56,456 nucleotides of DNA from an uncultured Flavobacteriaceae bacterium (GTDB lineage Bacteria > Bacteroidota > Bacteroidia > Flavobacteriales > Flavobacteriaceae), in contig CALDUF010000006.1 of NCBI GenBank assembly GCA_937923515.1, positions 1-56,456 on the forward strand, read 5' to 3'. Position numbers and translations under genes: made by a program. Numbering within the stretch: the stretch's first letter is position 1; every line of letters starts with the position of its first letter. The notes beneath the pieces are model-generated. The model had not been told where the DNA came from, ran no database searches, and saw only the letters and a program-made list of their open reading frames with translations. This document shows, piece after piece, positions 26,201-35,467 of the stretch.

Positions 26201-28085
26201 TGTTACCGACGCTACTTGTAATGCCACATCATCCTTTATTATTGAGGTTGGTGCTAATCCAGTTTATAATGCTCCTACATCATTTCTTATATGTGATGAT
26301 AATAGTAATGATGGTATTGGTATTTTTGATTTAAATGAAAAAATAGATGAGATTTCTGAAAACTCAACCACTAACCTAGACATAAATTTCTTTACAAGCG
26401 AACAAAATGCAATAGACAATGTTGATGCAGTACCTCTAGAATTTACAAACACTTTAAACCCTCAACAGCTTTATGTTAGAATTGACAATCAAGATTCTGA
26501 CTGTTTTGTTATTGAAGACTTTGGAATTAATGTTGTTGCTGCGCCAGACCTTTCGGCTACTGAACCTTTTGTATTATGTGATGATGATTTTGACGGTTTT
26601 ACAATATTTGACCTTGATGATGCCGAATATGAAAACTTTGACAGGTTACAAACCGGTACTGTTGTAAACTACTTTGAAAACATAAATGATGTTGAAAACG
26701 ATGCGCTTGAAATAACAAATCCAAGTGCTTATAATTCAAACTCCAAAACTGTTTATATAAAAGTTACCAATACACTTACAACCTGCTTTACGGTATTGCC
26801 TTTAGATCTTGTAGTTACACCCTTGCCTACTATTGAGTTTAGTGGTACGTATCCTGTATGTGATAATGATACAGATACATTTAATTTGTCTATAATGGAT
26901 GATATTATTGTTGATGATTTAAATACTGTATCTATTAGCTATTTTGAAAGCTCTACTGATGCTCAAAATAATGAAAATGCTTTGAGTAATCTATTTAACT
27001 ATTCTTCTAGTAGTCATGTTATATACACACGTATGCTAGATTTGAATACTGATTGTATTGGTTTTGGGAGTTTTACATTACAAATTAATGAAAACCCTAT
27101 AGCAAATAGGCCAGTAGATTTGAGCGATTGTGATGATGATTTTGATGGTATCTTACAATTTAACCTTTCTGATACTGAAAGTGATATTTTGGGAACACAA
27201 AATATACCTAACTACAAAATTACTTACTATACAAGCATAGAAAACGCTGAGGCTGAAATAGATGTTTTAGATGAATTACACGATGTAAACCTAAATGAAA
27301 CCATTTATGCTAGGTTAGAAAATACTGATACTGGATGTTTTGATATTACAGAATTTAATATAGAAGTATTACCACTTCCGGTAATACCTATTGAAGATGT
27401 TGTTGCATTATGTACAGACGATTTACCACTAACCATAAGTGCAGAAACAGGAGTAAGTGGCGATATGTATTTATGGTCTACTGGTGAAACAACTCCAGAA
27501 ATAACGTTAGTTGGTCCTGATCAAATTGGAAGTTATTGGGTAAGTGTAACCAAAACTACAAGTTGTGAGTTTACTCAAAACTTTGAAGTTATAGAATCGC
27601 AACAAGCACCACTAAACCCATCTACAACAGTTAACTTTACAGACCCCAATAGTATTACAGTAAATATAGATGCAAATGCCACTGGAGATTACCAATTTAT
27701 TTTAGATGATGGTGAACCGCAAACGTCAAATGTTTTTGATAATGTGTCTATAGGATCTCATGACATCACTGTTATAGATTTAAATGGATGTAGACCAACA
27801 TTCGACACGGTTTTTATATTTGATATTCCCAAATTTTTTACACCAAATAACGATAGTTTTTTTGATACTTGGCACGTTAAAGGCGCTAACCAATTACCAG
27901 GAACTCAAGTTTTTATTTATAACAGGTACGGCAAACTCCTCAAAATGCTATCACACTCGTCTCCGGGTTGGGATGGTACGTTTAATGGTGCAAATATGCC
28001 CGCAGATGATTATTGGTTTTCTGCAGATATCATACATGAAGGCGAACGTTTTAACATTCGCGGTCACTTCGCATTAAAACGATAG
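23238..28085 (+). CDS. Giant surface protein: choice-of-anchor L head, 11 modules, T9SS type B
   Basis: 1615-aa protein starting at TTG 23238. The signal peptide ends T-L-A-A-Q. The head (about 25-265) matches the choice-of-anchor L type, with F-D-F-V, L-L-A-S-E-E-Y-S-G and I-S-D-G-F-A-F-L-I-R. After an Ig-like part (about 275-350), 11 modules of about 93 residues begin near 354, 452, 550, 646, 738, 831, 924, 1017, 1112, 1206 and 1296. Each opens with C-D/E-(D/N/A)-rich acidic residues and an F-(D/N)-L strand, and carries a second Cys about 70-77 residues later followed by an alternating hydrophobic strand. Ig-like parts and the type B T9SS domain (from about 1532) complete it. It has the look of a long, stiff, acidic adhesin rod; function is inferred. 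Confidence 0.9.
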   Translation: MKKPQHFNFILIILFFSVYTLAAQQINVNGNVSVNQLIEDNLVDGCVEVSNVVSNVNGDTNGFRSYGEFSRGASNFPFENGIVLSTGSAESGGNSLITTDLSEGATTWGTDTDLEAALGNNNFLNATSIEFDFVSISNQVQFNYLLASEEYSGINPCQISDGFAFLIREVGSGAPYQNIAVIPGTSVPVSTNTVHDEIVGVCAAQNEEFFDGYNIGDTNYNGRTEVLTATASITPYVQYHIKLVIADQADQRFDSAVFIEGDSFRILELGEDITTCASSVTLDADIQNFSSTYQWFLNGSTTPIPNENSAIIEVSQPGTYRVEITTPLGTSTCVEEDEITVTIENEINLNPISDFSLCDDLSGDEVETFDLSTKDAELTSSITFTNYTFSYHLSDAEARANVNAITNPIQNSSLSQPIFVRINDLDSGCVAYTTFNIVVNTIPDITNPTNLEICDDDNDPSDGFTTIDLSVKNDEITSGDSNLLVTYHFNTIDANSGNNPVPIPYINTNTPNESLFIRVLNITTGCYTTSTLTIDITNSPIVNREPIPLDGCDADLDGIDTFDLTQALADILQGLTGVTTTFHESFEDANENTNPIANETNYQNISPNVQTVFVRVEDNVTGCASIVPLEIHTNLLLTGTDTGEFALCDDSTNDGIQSFNLLTIETFIANDLPDINVTFFETQDDFNNNNPIDKNQLYTASNPTNLIISIGNGNCTEVADINLVVDPVLIFNPINPIPYCDEDEDGFASIELALFDDGITGGNTDFIVTYFGSQTDAETNFNPLPPFYVNTSANETLYARVENTDTGCFTINPFDIEVRPAPATTQPAPWLICDNDDDGLTILNLEDKIPEIVASTTGINIEFFTSEEDANANMNAITDRLAFETATQTIYVRVEDNTGSGCYAIVNLDIVVNIIPTILPIRDFQLCEDDNDERTEFLFTDWDAEILNGQNDMQVLYFEDAAFTNQIDKSTPYTNLSSPQTIYVRVENVTDATCNATSSFIIEVGANPVYNAPTSFLICDDNSNDGIGIFDLNEKIDEISENSTTNLDINFFTSEQNAIDNVDAVPLEFTNTLNPQQLYVRIDNQDSDCFVIEDFGINVVAAPDLSATEPFVLCDDDFDGFTIFDLDDAEYENFDRLQTGTVVNYFENINDVENDALEITNPSAYNSNSKTVYIKVTNTLTTCFTVLPLDLVVTPLPTIEFSGTYPVCDNDTDTFNLSIMDDIIVDDLNTVSISYFESSTDAQNNENALSNLFNYSSSSHVIYTRMLDLNTDCIGFGSFTLQINENPIANRPVDLSDCDDDFDGILQFNLSDTESDILGTQNIPNYKITYYTSIENAEAEIDVLDELHDVNLNETIYARLENTDTGCFDITEFNIEVLPLPVIPIEDVVALCTDDLPLTISAETGVSGDMYLWSTGETTPEITLVGPDQIGSYWVSVTKTTSCEFTQNFEVIESQQAPLNPSTTVNFTDPNSITVNIDANATGDYQFILDDGEPQTSNVFDNVSIGSHDITVIDLNGCRPTFDTVFIFDIPKFFTPNNDSFFDTWHVKGANQLPGTQVFIYNRYGKLLKMLSHSSPGWDGTFNGANMPADDYWFSADIIHEGERFNIRGHFALKR

Positions 28086-28206
28086 CTCTTTTTTCTCTTC
28101 TACAAAAAAAGATGTTTTTTAAGCATTAAAATTAAACTTTAAACGTTTAAGTGAGTCATATATGTAATATTCATATATATTTAAAGAAAAAAAAGCATCT
28201 TTAAAA

Positions 28207-31200
28207 ATGATTGATAGCCGTTTTGTAAAAATTATACTTACGTGTTTTATTATTTTACTAGGTTTTAATGGTTTTTCTCAACTAAGTAAAACACACTATA
28301 TACCACCTTTAACTTTTGCAGATTCAGGTAGTTCTAGTCCTCAAGATCAATATATTTACTTATCAACTCCAAGAACTTCAGATGTTCCTTATACCATTAA
28401 GCCTATAGGGCAACCAGAAGCAAATTACATCACAGGAGTAATTAGTAATAATAATCCCGAAGAAATATTTATAGGTAGTGGTGGGAATACGCAGCTTTAC
28501 ATACCATCACCAGCATCAAGTGTAATTTCAAGAGATAAAGGCTACATTATAGAATCTGAAGATGTCATTTATGTATCTGTTAGAATGAATGCAGGTGGAG
28601 GTTTTCAAGCTGGTGCACTGGTTAGTAAAGGTATTTCAGCTCCTGACACAATATTTAGAATTGGAAGTTATACCAACGAAAACCCACAAGACAACTATCT
28701 TAACTTTGTTTCTGTAATGGCAACAGAAAATAATACGCAAGTTAATTTTAGTAATCTTCCAAATGGTATTGTTATTCAAAATTACAACGGCCCGATACCT
28801 GTAAACGTAACACTAAATGAGGGAGAGAGTTATACTTTAGCAATAAATAGCAATGATACATCTGTAAACACAGACGGTTTAATTGGTTGTTTGGTGAATT
28901 CTGATAAACCAGTTGTAGTAAACTGTGGCTCTGCAAATGGTAGCTTTAGTGATGGCAACGCTAGAGACTATGGTATAGACCAAATAGTTGGACTAAGTAA
29001 AATTGGTACAGAGTATATTTTTGTAAGGGGTGATGGCAATAATGCTTGGGAAAATGTTTTGTTAGTAGCACATACTAATAATACTTCCATTATTATTAAT
29101 GGCAATGCTACAGGCATTTTTATAAATGCTGGAGAATATTTTGTTATAGAGGGTAATAACTATAGTAGTAACGGCAATATGTATGTAGAGACCTCTCAAC
29201 CTGTTTTCGCATACCAAGGCGTGGGTGGTTTAGGTAATAATGGCAACCCTTCTGAAGCAAACCAAGGTATGTTTTTTGTGCCACCGCTTAGTTGTGAAAC
29301 CCGAGGTAATTTAGATAACATTGCTAATATAAATAATATAGGCCCTTCAATATACGAAGGCGGTATTACTATAGTTACAAGAACTACAGCTAATGTTACG
29401 GTAACATCGTCTACAACTGGAAATATAAATTTAGGGACTCCGAGCCCTGTTACTGGAAATATTGATTATATCACCTATAAAATAAAGGGGATTAACGGCA
29501 ATATAACAGTTGAAAGTGATGACGAGTTATATTGTGCCTACTTTAATTATACAGGTGCAGCAACTTCAGGTAGTTTTTATTCTGGATTCCCTTCTCCACC
29601 CGAAATAAATTTTGATGCTGAATTTGCTGCACTTGGCAACTGTATTCCTAACGTAACCCTAGAAGCTGCTAACGCTCAAAATTTTGATAGTTTTAGATGG
29701 CTTTTTGATGATGGGTCTGGTGCAGGATTTGTAGATCTTATGGAAAATAGTGCTAGTTTAACTCCAGATACTCCTGGAACTTATAAACTAGTTGGCATTA
29801 TAACCTGTACTGGCGAGGAATTAGAATCTATAGAAATACCAGTAAGTATTTGTCCAGACGATAGAGATAACGACGGTATTATAGATAACATAGATATCGA
29901 TAATGATAACGACGGCATCTTAAATTGTACTGAATCTCAAGGGGATGTTATTTTAGATTTATCTGATACGCGTCCACCAATATTACGATTTCAAGATGGC
30001 AGTTCAAATACAACTATTGCTACAAATACAACTACTATAAACCGTACAGAACCAAATAATAGCATATTAAGGCTTACAGGAACAGGCACTATAATAAGCG
30101 AAATAGACCAAGCTAATAATGCCGATAATAACTATATCATTACTTTTACAGAACCCATTAACGTAAAATTCTCAGAAGATATTGGTACCACACACACAAA
30201 TGTTGATGGTGAATTTTTTATAGCAAGCATACTACCTTTAAATAAAAACATCACACTTTTAGACCCAGATAACAGGCTATTAGTAGATTCTAATTTTGAT
30301 GGTATTTTTGAAACTGGTGTTACCATTATTTCTGGCTCTGAAATTCGATTTAAATTTAATCCAACACCCAACGGATCTACACCTTATACATTTTTGGCAA
30401 ACCAAGTAGACGGATTTTCTTTTGATCATGTTGTAGAAAACACAACTGCACCCTCAACGTTTAGTGGTAATATTTCATTAACATGCTTTACACGAGATAC
30501 TGATTTTGATGGTATTAAGGATGAATTTGATTTAGATAGCGATAACGACGGTATTCCTGATTTCATTGAAAATACTGGTATTTTTGTGGCCTTATCGGGA
30601 ATTGATGCCAATAGTGATGGTTTAGACGATATTTATGACGCTTCTATTATGCCAATTGATACAGATGGCGATACAGTAGTAGATTTTTACGATTTAGACA
30701 GTGATAATGATGGTATTACAGACTTGATAGAAACGGGAGAGTTAGGCTTACTCTCTGATACCGATTTAAATGGTATCGTTGATGGTCCAAATTTCGGGAG
30801 TAATGGTTGGATAGACGCTGCAGAAACTACCCCAGATAGCAATATGATAGGTTATACCTTAAATGATTTGGATACTGATGGTATTTACAGTTACATCGAT
30901 GAAGATAGTGATGGAGATTCCTGTACAGATGTCATTGAAGCTGGCTTTTCAGATGCAAATATGGACACCTATTTAGGTGATGCTGCTGTTGTAGTAGACG
31001 TAGTAGCCGATGCTACTACAGGGCAAGGTTTAGTTACCAACGCTACCGACGGTTATACAATACCAGATGCAAATTATTTAACAGCTGCTCCAATAACCAT
31101 AACGCAGCAACCTGAAAATTTAACTGCCTGCGAAGCATCTACCGATAGTTTTACAATAGTTTCTTCTGAAGCAGAATTTTTTCAATGGGAAATTAGCACA

Positions 31201-33381
31201 AATGGAGGTACTACGTGGGTAACAGTAGTGGATGATGCAACATACTCTGGCTCGCAAACAGATGAATTAGTCATCACTAATATTCAATTAACTTTCAACA
31301 ACTATCAATATCGCGTCAAATTAGATCGTGATGGTAACAGTTGTGGTATATTTTCTGATGCGGCACTAATTGAAGTTAATCCATTACCAATGGCAAATTC
31401 CCCAAGTGTTTATCAACAATGTGATGATGATAGTAATGACGGGCAATCCTTTTTCAATCTAACCTTAGACGAAATTAAAACAGAAATAAATCCAAATTTT
31501 GTAGCAGAAAATTTAATATTCACTTATTTTGAAACTGAGCCTGAAGCTAATAGCAACACTAACCCTATTACAACACCAGAAGCGTATCAAGATGCATTAG
31601 GCTTTATACCTGAAACTGTATGGATAAGGGTGGAAAACACAAATGGCTGTTTTAGCGTTGTACCTTTAACCTTAGAGGTAAACCCAAGTAGTGCAGCTTT
31701 AACGGTTTATAATACGCAATCCTTATTTCAATGTGATGATGGCACAAACAATCGCGACGGAATTTCTACGTTCGATTTAACCACAATAAGAGACGACATT
31801 GAAACCAACGTTTTTAATACCGTTACGGTTACTGCTCATTTTTATGAAAGCATTGTAGATGCTGAGTTAGAAACAAATGAAATAACAGATATTGCAAATC
31901 ATGAAAATAGCAATTCTCCAAATATCCAAACGCTTTGGGTTAGAGTTAAAAGTAATCTTGGAAACAATTGTTTAGGGGTTAAGGAATTAACTGATGTATT
32001 AAGCGTTGAAGCACTACCAACAGCAAACCCAGTAACGTTTGATAGCGCCTGCGATAGCGATAGTAGTGATACTGTTTTAAATTTCCCGTTTGATACCTCT
32101 CAACTAGAATCTGATATTTTAAATGGGCAAAATCCATCGGAAGTTAACATAACTTATTTTACTGAAAATGGAGATCCGCTATTGTATAATGACGGTACTC
32201 AAGTTACAAGTCCAATTGATCCCGTTTTTCTAACCGAAAATCAAAATATTATAGTTAGAGTTACCAATAACAATACACAAGATCCTGATGGTGCATGTTT
32301 TGATGAAACCACAATAAATTTTACTGTAGACGAACAACCTGTGATAGCAAACACTATACCCCAGCAAATTGAATGTGATGGTAGCGCTGGCGATATTGAT
32401 AATGACGGTTTTTTTCCATTCCCAACAACATCATTTACAACTACCATTTTAGGTGCACAAACAGGTATGGAAATTGTTTACAACTATAGGGATGAAAATG
32501 GAAATAACGTTTCTAGTAACACACTACCCAATCCTTTAAACTCAGAAAATCAAACAATAACAGTGGAGGTTTTTAATACCTTAAACCCTATATGTGCTGT
32601 AACAACTACTATAGATTTTATTGTAAATCCTTTACCAGAATTTGAAGTTGAAAGTCCAAGAATTGTATGTTCATTCAATCCTACATTTAGCATCGACTTA
32701 GAGCCTATAGCATCAAATTCAGGAGAAACTTATACCTACGAATGGAATTTTGAAGGCAGTGTAATTTCCACAAATGCGGTTTTAGAAAATGTATCTACAC
32801 CAGGAACTTATTCTATAACATTAACTAAAACTGACGGCACAGGATGTTCAAGAACCAGAGATATCGTTGTGAATTCATCGGAAGCTGCAAATATTACTTT
32901 AGAAGATATTACCATTAACGATATTTCTCAAAACAATACGGTAAGCATAGATACCGCAAATATAGGTCGCGGCATCTACGAATATGCGCTAGTTGAAGAA
33001 GGTTCTAATTTTATAGATTACCAAACCGAACCTGTATTTACAAATGTTAGAGCTGGATTCTACACCCTATTTATTAGAGAAGAAATTTGTGGTGAAATAG
33101 AAATACCAATTTCAGTAATTGGTAGCAGAAGATTTTTTACACCTAATGGAGATGGTGTAAACGATTTTTGGCAAATACAAGGTATAAGTAACAATATACA
33201 GTCCAATAGTCTCATCTATATATTTGATAGGTATGGCAAACTCTTAAAACAACTCTCACCAAGCTCTAGAGGTTGGGACGGTACGTTTAATGGGCAACTT
33301 ATGCCAACCGAAGACTATTGGTTTAAAGTAAATCTACAAGATGGCAGAACATTTATGGGGCATTTTACATTAAAACGATAA
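28207..33381 (+). CDS. Giant surface protein: IgGFc-binding-like head, TSP3 repeats, T9SS type B
   Basis: 1724-aa exported protein; signal peptide ends N-G-F-S-Q. Residues about 30-470 resemble the IgGFc-binding N-terminal domain (G-L-S-K-I-G-T-E-Y-I-F-V-R-G, P-V-F-A-Y-Q-G-V-G-G). Residues about 548-930 are thrombospondin type 3-like calcium-binding repeats (D-R-D-N-D-G-I, D-N-D-N-D-G-I-L, D-L-D-S-D-N-D-G-I several times), split by a beta domain at about 575-760. An Ig-like part (about 963-1060) follows. Four C-D modules begin near 1071, 1174, 1280 and 1388, then an Ig-like part and the type B T9SS domain from about 1643 (F-F-T-P-N-G-D-G-V-N-D). Probably calcium-stiffened and surface-exposed. 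uvrB starts 26 bp downstream. Confidence 0.9.
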   Translation: MIDSRFVKIILTCFIILLGFNGFSQLSKTHYIPPLTFADSGSSSPQDQYIYLSTPRTSDVPYTIKPIGQPEANYITGVISNNNPEEIFIGSGGNTQLYIPSPASSVISRDKGYIIESEDVIYVSVRMNAGGGFQAGALVSKGISAPDTIFRIGSYTNENPQDNYLNFVSVMATENNTQVNFSNLPNGIVIQNYNGPIPVNVTLNEGESYTLAINSNDTSVNTDGLIGCLVNSDKPVVVNCGSANGSFSDGNARDYGIDQIVGLSKIGTEYIFVRGDGNNAWENVLLVAHTNNTSIIINGNATGIFINAGEYFVIEGNNYSSNGNMYVETSQPVFAYQGVGGLGNNGNPSEANQGMFFVPPLSCETRGNLDNIANINNIGPSIYEGGITIVTRTTANVTVTSSTTGNINLGTPSPVTGNIDYITYKIKGINGNITVESDDELYCAYFNYTGAATSGSFYSGFPSPPEINFDAEFAALGNCIPNVTLEAANAQNFDSFRWLFDDGSGAGFVDLMENSASLTPDTPGTYKLVGIITCTGEELESIEIPVSICPDDRDNDGIIDNIDIDNDNDGILNCTESQGDVILDLSDTRPPILRFQDGSSNTTIATNTTTINRTEPNNSILRLTGTGTIISEIDQANNADNNYIITFTEPINVKFSEDIGTTHTNVDGEFFIASILPLNKNITLLDPDNRLLVDSNFDGIFETGVTIISGSEIRFKFNPTPNGSTPYTFLANQVDGFSFDHVVENTTAPSTFSGNISLTCFTRDTDFDGIKDEFDLDSDNDGIPDFIENTGIFVALSGIDANSDGLDDIYDASIMPIDTDGDTVVDFYDLDSDNDGITDLIETGELGLLSDTDLNGIVDGPNFGSNGWIDAAETTPDSNMIGYTLNDLDTDGIYSYIDEDSDGDSCTDVIEAGFSDANMDTYLGDAAVVVDVVADATTGQGLVTNATDGYTIPDANYLTAAPITITQQPENLTACEASTDSFTIVSSEAEFFQWEISTNGGTTWVTVVDDATYSGSQTDELVITNIQLTFNNYQYRVKLDRDGNSCGIFSDAALIEVNPLPMANSPSVYQQCDDDSNDGQSFFNLTLDEIKTEINPNFVAENLIFTYFETEPEANSNTNPITTPEAYQDALGFIPETVWIRVENTNGCFSVVPLTLEVNPSSAALTVYNTQSLFQCDDGTNNRDGISTFDLTTIRDDIETNVFNTVTVTAHFYESIVDAELETNEITDIANHENSNSPNIQTLWVRVKSNLGNNCLGVKELTDVLSVEALPTANPVTFDSACDSDSSDTVLNFPFDTSQLESDILNGQNPSEVNITYFTENGDPLLYNDGTQVTSPIDPVFLTENQNIIVRVTNNNTQDPDGACFDETTINFTVDEQPVIANTIPQQIECDGSAGDIDNDGFFPFPTTSFTTTILGAQTGMEIVYNYRDENGNNVSSNTLPNPLNSENQTITVEVFNTLNPICAVTTTIDFIVNPLPEFEVESPRIVCSFNPTFSIDLEPIASNSGETYTYEWNFEGSVISTNAVLENVSTPGTYSITLTKTDGTGCSRTRDIVVNSSEAANITLEDITINDISQNNTVSIDTANIGRGIYEYALVEEGSNFIDYQTEPVFTNVRAGFYTLFIREEICGEIEIPISVIGSRRFFTPNGDGVNDFWQIQGISNNIQSNSLIYIFDRYGKLLKQLSPSSRGWDGTFNGQLMPTEDYWFKVNLQDGRTFMGHFTLKR

Positions 33382-33407
33382 CCACATATTTTCCGTAATT
33401 TTGCTAA

Positions 33408-35411
33408 ATGAAATTCAAAATTGAATCAGAATTTAGTCCAACTGGAGATCAACCAGAAGCTATCAAACAACTAAAAAATGGTATTCTTTCTAATGAAAAA
33501 TATCAAACACTATTAGGCGTTACAGGTTCTGGAAAAACATTTACGGTAGCTAATGTTATTGAAGAAGTACAACGCCCCACGCTAGTATTAGCACACAACA
33601 AAACGCTTGCAGCACAATTATACTCTGAGTTTAAACAATTTTTCCCTGATAATGCTATAGAATATTTTGTGTCGTATTATGACTATTACCAACCTGAAGC
33701 CTACATCCCAGTTTCTGGAGTTTATATTGAAAAAGATTTATCTATAAATGAGGAAATCGAAAAAATGCGACTTAGTACAACATCTTCCTTACTTTCTGGA
33801 AGAAGAGATGTATTGGTTGTGGCATCAGTATCGTGTTTATATGGTATTGGTAACCCTATAGAATTTCAAAAAAATGTAATTACTTTAGAAAGAGATCAAG
33901 TTATCTCTAGAACTAAACTATTGCATCAATTAGTACAAAGTTTATATTCTAGAACCGAAGCCGATTTTAAACATGGTAATTTTAGAATAAAGGGCGATAC
34001 CGTGGATATTTTTCCTAGTTATGCAGATGATGCATTTCGCATTCATTTTTTTGGTGATGAAATTGAAGATATTGAGTCTTTTGATATTCAAACCAATCAA
34101 GTTGTAGAAAAATACGACCGCCTAAATATTTATCCTGCAAATATGTTTGTAACGTCTCCTGAGGTTCTACAAGGTGCCATAAAAAACATTCAAGACGATT
34201 TAGTAAAACAACACGATTATTTTAAAGATATTGGAAAGCATTTAGAAGCAAAACGCTTAAAAGAACGTACTGAGTTTGATTTAGAGATGATTAGAGAATT
34301 AGGCTACTGTTCTGGTATTGAAAATTATTCACGCTATTTAGATGGCAGATTACCAGGTACAAGGCCTTTCTGTTTGTTAGATTATTTTCCTGACGATTAT
34401 TTGATGGTGGTTGATGAAAGCCATGTTACCATATCGCAAGTACATGCCATGTATGGTGGTGATAGAAGTAGAAAGGAAAACTTGGTAGAATATGGATTTA
34501 GATTACCTGCGGCAATGGACAACCGTCCTTTAAAGTTTGAAGAATTTGAAGCGTTGCAAAACCAAGTTATTTATGTAAGTGCCACACCTGCTGATTATGA
34601 GTTACAGAAAACAGATGGTGTTTATGTAGAGCAAGTTATTCGCCCTACGGGTTTACTAGACCCAATTATTGAAGTGCGCCCAAGTTTAAATCAAATTGAT
34701 GATTTAATTGAAGAAATTCAAGTTAGGGTTGAAAAAGACGAACGTACTTTAGTTACAACGCTTACAAAACGTATGGCAGAAGAATTGACTAAATATTTAG
34801 ATAGAATTCAAATTAGATGCCGTTACATACATAGTGATGTTGATACTTTAGAACGTGTAGAAATTATGCAAGATTTGCGCAAAGGCTTGTTTGATGTTTT
34901 GGTTGGTGTTAATTTACTTCGTGAAGGTTTGGACTTACCAGAAGTTTCACTTGTTGCCATCCTTGATGCTGACAAAGAAGGGTTTTTACGTTCTAACCGA
35001 TCGTTAACACAAACTGTGGGTAGAGCAGCCAGAAACCTAAATGGTAAAGCTATTATGTATGCTGATAAAATAACCAACAGTATGCAAAAAACTATTGATG
35101 AAACCGAATACAGGCGCGAAAAACAAATAGCTTACAACACCAAACATAAGCTTAAACCTAGAGCCTTAAATAAAAGTTTAGATAATGCGTTATCTAAAAA
35201 CTCTGTAAGTACCTATAGTTACGAATTAGAAGCTGCAAAAGCTGCCGAACCAGAAAGTGAGTATTTATCTAAACCAGAATTAGAAAAGAAAATAAGAGAA
35301 AAGCGTAAACTTATGGAGGAGGCAGCAAAACAATTAGACTTTATTATTGCTGCTAAACTTAGAGATGAAATAACAGGCTACCAAAATAAATTAGAAAAGC
35401 TAAAGGTTTAA
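33408..35411 (+). CDS. uvrB: Excinuclease ABC subunit B
   Basis: Damage-verification helicase of nucleotide excision repair, working with UvrA and UvrC (not in the window). The 667-aa length is normal. Walker A G-V-T-G-S-G-K-T lies at 38-45 and the beta-hairpin that probes DNA is Y-Y-D-Y-Y-Q-P-E-A-Y-I-P at about 92-103. The D-E-S-H box, helicase motifs L-V-T-T-L-T-K-R-M-A-E-E and Q-T-V-G-R-A-A-R-N, and a C-terminal UVR motif (L-E-K-K-I-R-E-K-R-K-L-M-E-E-A-A) are present. A TAATTTTG sequence ends 4 bp before the ATG, too close to be a confident promoter. The terminator hairpin overlaps its stop codon. Confidence 0.98.
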   Translation: MKFKIESEFSPTGDQPEAIKQLKNGILSNEKYQTLLGVTGSGKTFTVANVIEEVQRPTLVLAHNKTLAAQLYSEFKQFFPDNAIEYFVSYYDYYQPEAYIPVSGVYIEKDLSINEEIEKMRLSTTSSLLSGRRDVLVVASVSCLYGIGNPIEFQKNVITLERDQVISRTKLLHQLVQSLYSRTEADFKHGNFRIKGDTVDIFPSYADDAFRIHFFGDEIEDIESFDIQTNQVVEKYDRLNIYPANMFVTSPEVLQGAIKNIQDDLVKQHDYFKDIGKHLEAKRLKERTEFDLEMIRELGYCSGIENYSRYLDGRLPGTRPFCLLDYFPDDYLMVVDESHVTISQVHAMYGGDRSRKENLVEYGFRLPAAMDNRPLKFEEFEALQNQVIYVSATPADYELQKTDGVYVEQVIRPTGLLDPIIEVRPSLNQIDDLIEEIQVRVEKDERTLVTTLTKRMAEELTKYLDRIQIRCRYIHSDVDTLERVEIMQDLRKGLFDVLVGVNLLREGLDLPEVSLVAILDADKEGFLRSNRSLTQTVGRAARNLNGKAIMYADKITNSMQKTIDETEYRREKQIAYNTKHKLKPRALNKSLDNALSKNSVSTYSYELEAAKAAEPESEYLSKPELEKKIREKRKLMEEAAKQLDFIIAAKLRDEITGYQNKLEKLKV

Positions 35412-35426
35412 ATACCTTTAGCTTTT
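35395..35426 (+). terminator. Terminator overlapping the uvrB stop codon
   Basis: A 13-bp perfect stem, AAAAGCTAAAGGT with ACCTTTAGCTTTT, with a 6-nt loop TTAAAT. The TAA stop (35409-35411) lies in the loop. Terminal T run on the plus strand and A run on the left arm, so it may also work leftward. Confidence 0.75.
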
Positions 35427-35467
35427 CATAAATTCAGCCGATTAAGACCTACTTTTGTCAACACTTA

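Noticed and set aside
28140-28200. Inverted repeat ATATATG/CATATAT before the 1724-aa gene
   Set aside because: Short and built only from A/T with one G/C pair; such pairs arise by chance in this AT-rich DNA, so an operator is not supported.
23238-33381. Possible CRISPR or DNA tandem repeats in the surface-protein genes
   Set aside because: The repetition is at the protein level with about 93-residue period; the DNA of neighbouring modules is well diverged and there are no short identical repeats with spacers.
33396-33403. TAATTTTG as a uvrB promoter box
   Set aside because: It ends 4 bp before the ATG, which would give a leaderless transcript, and no -33 element is present.
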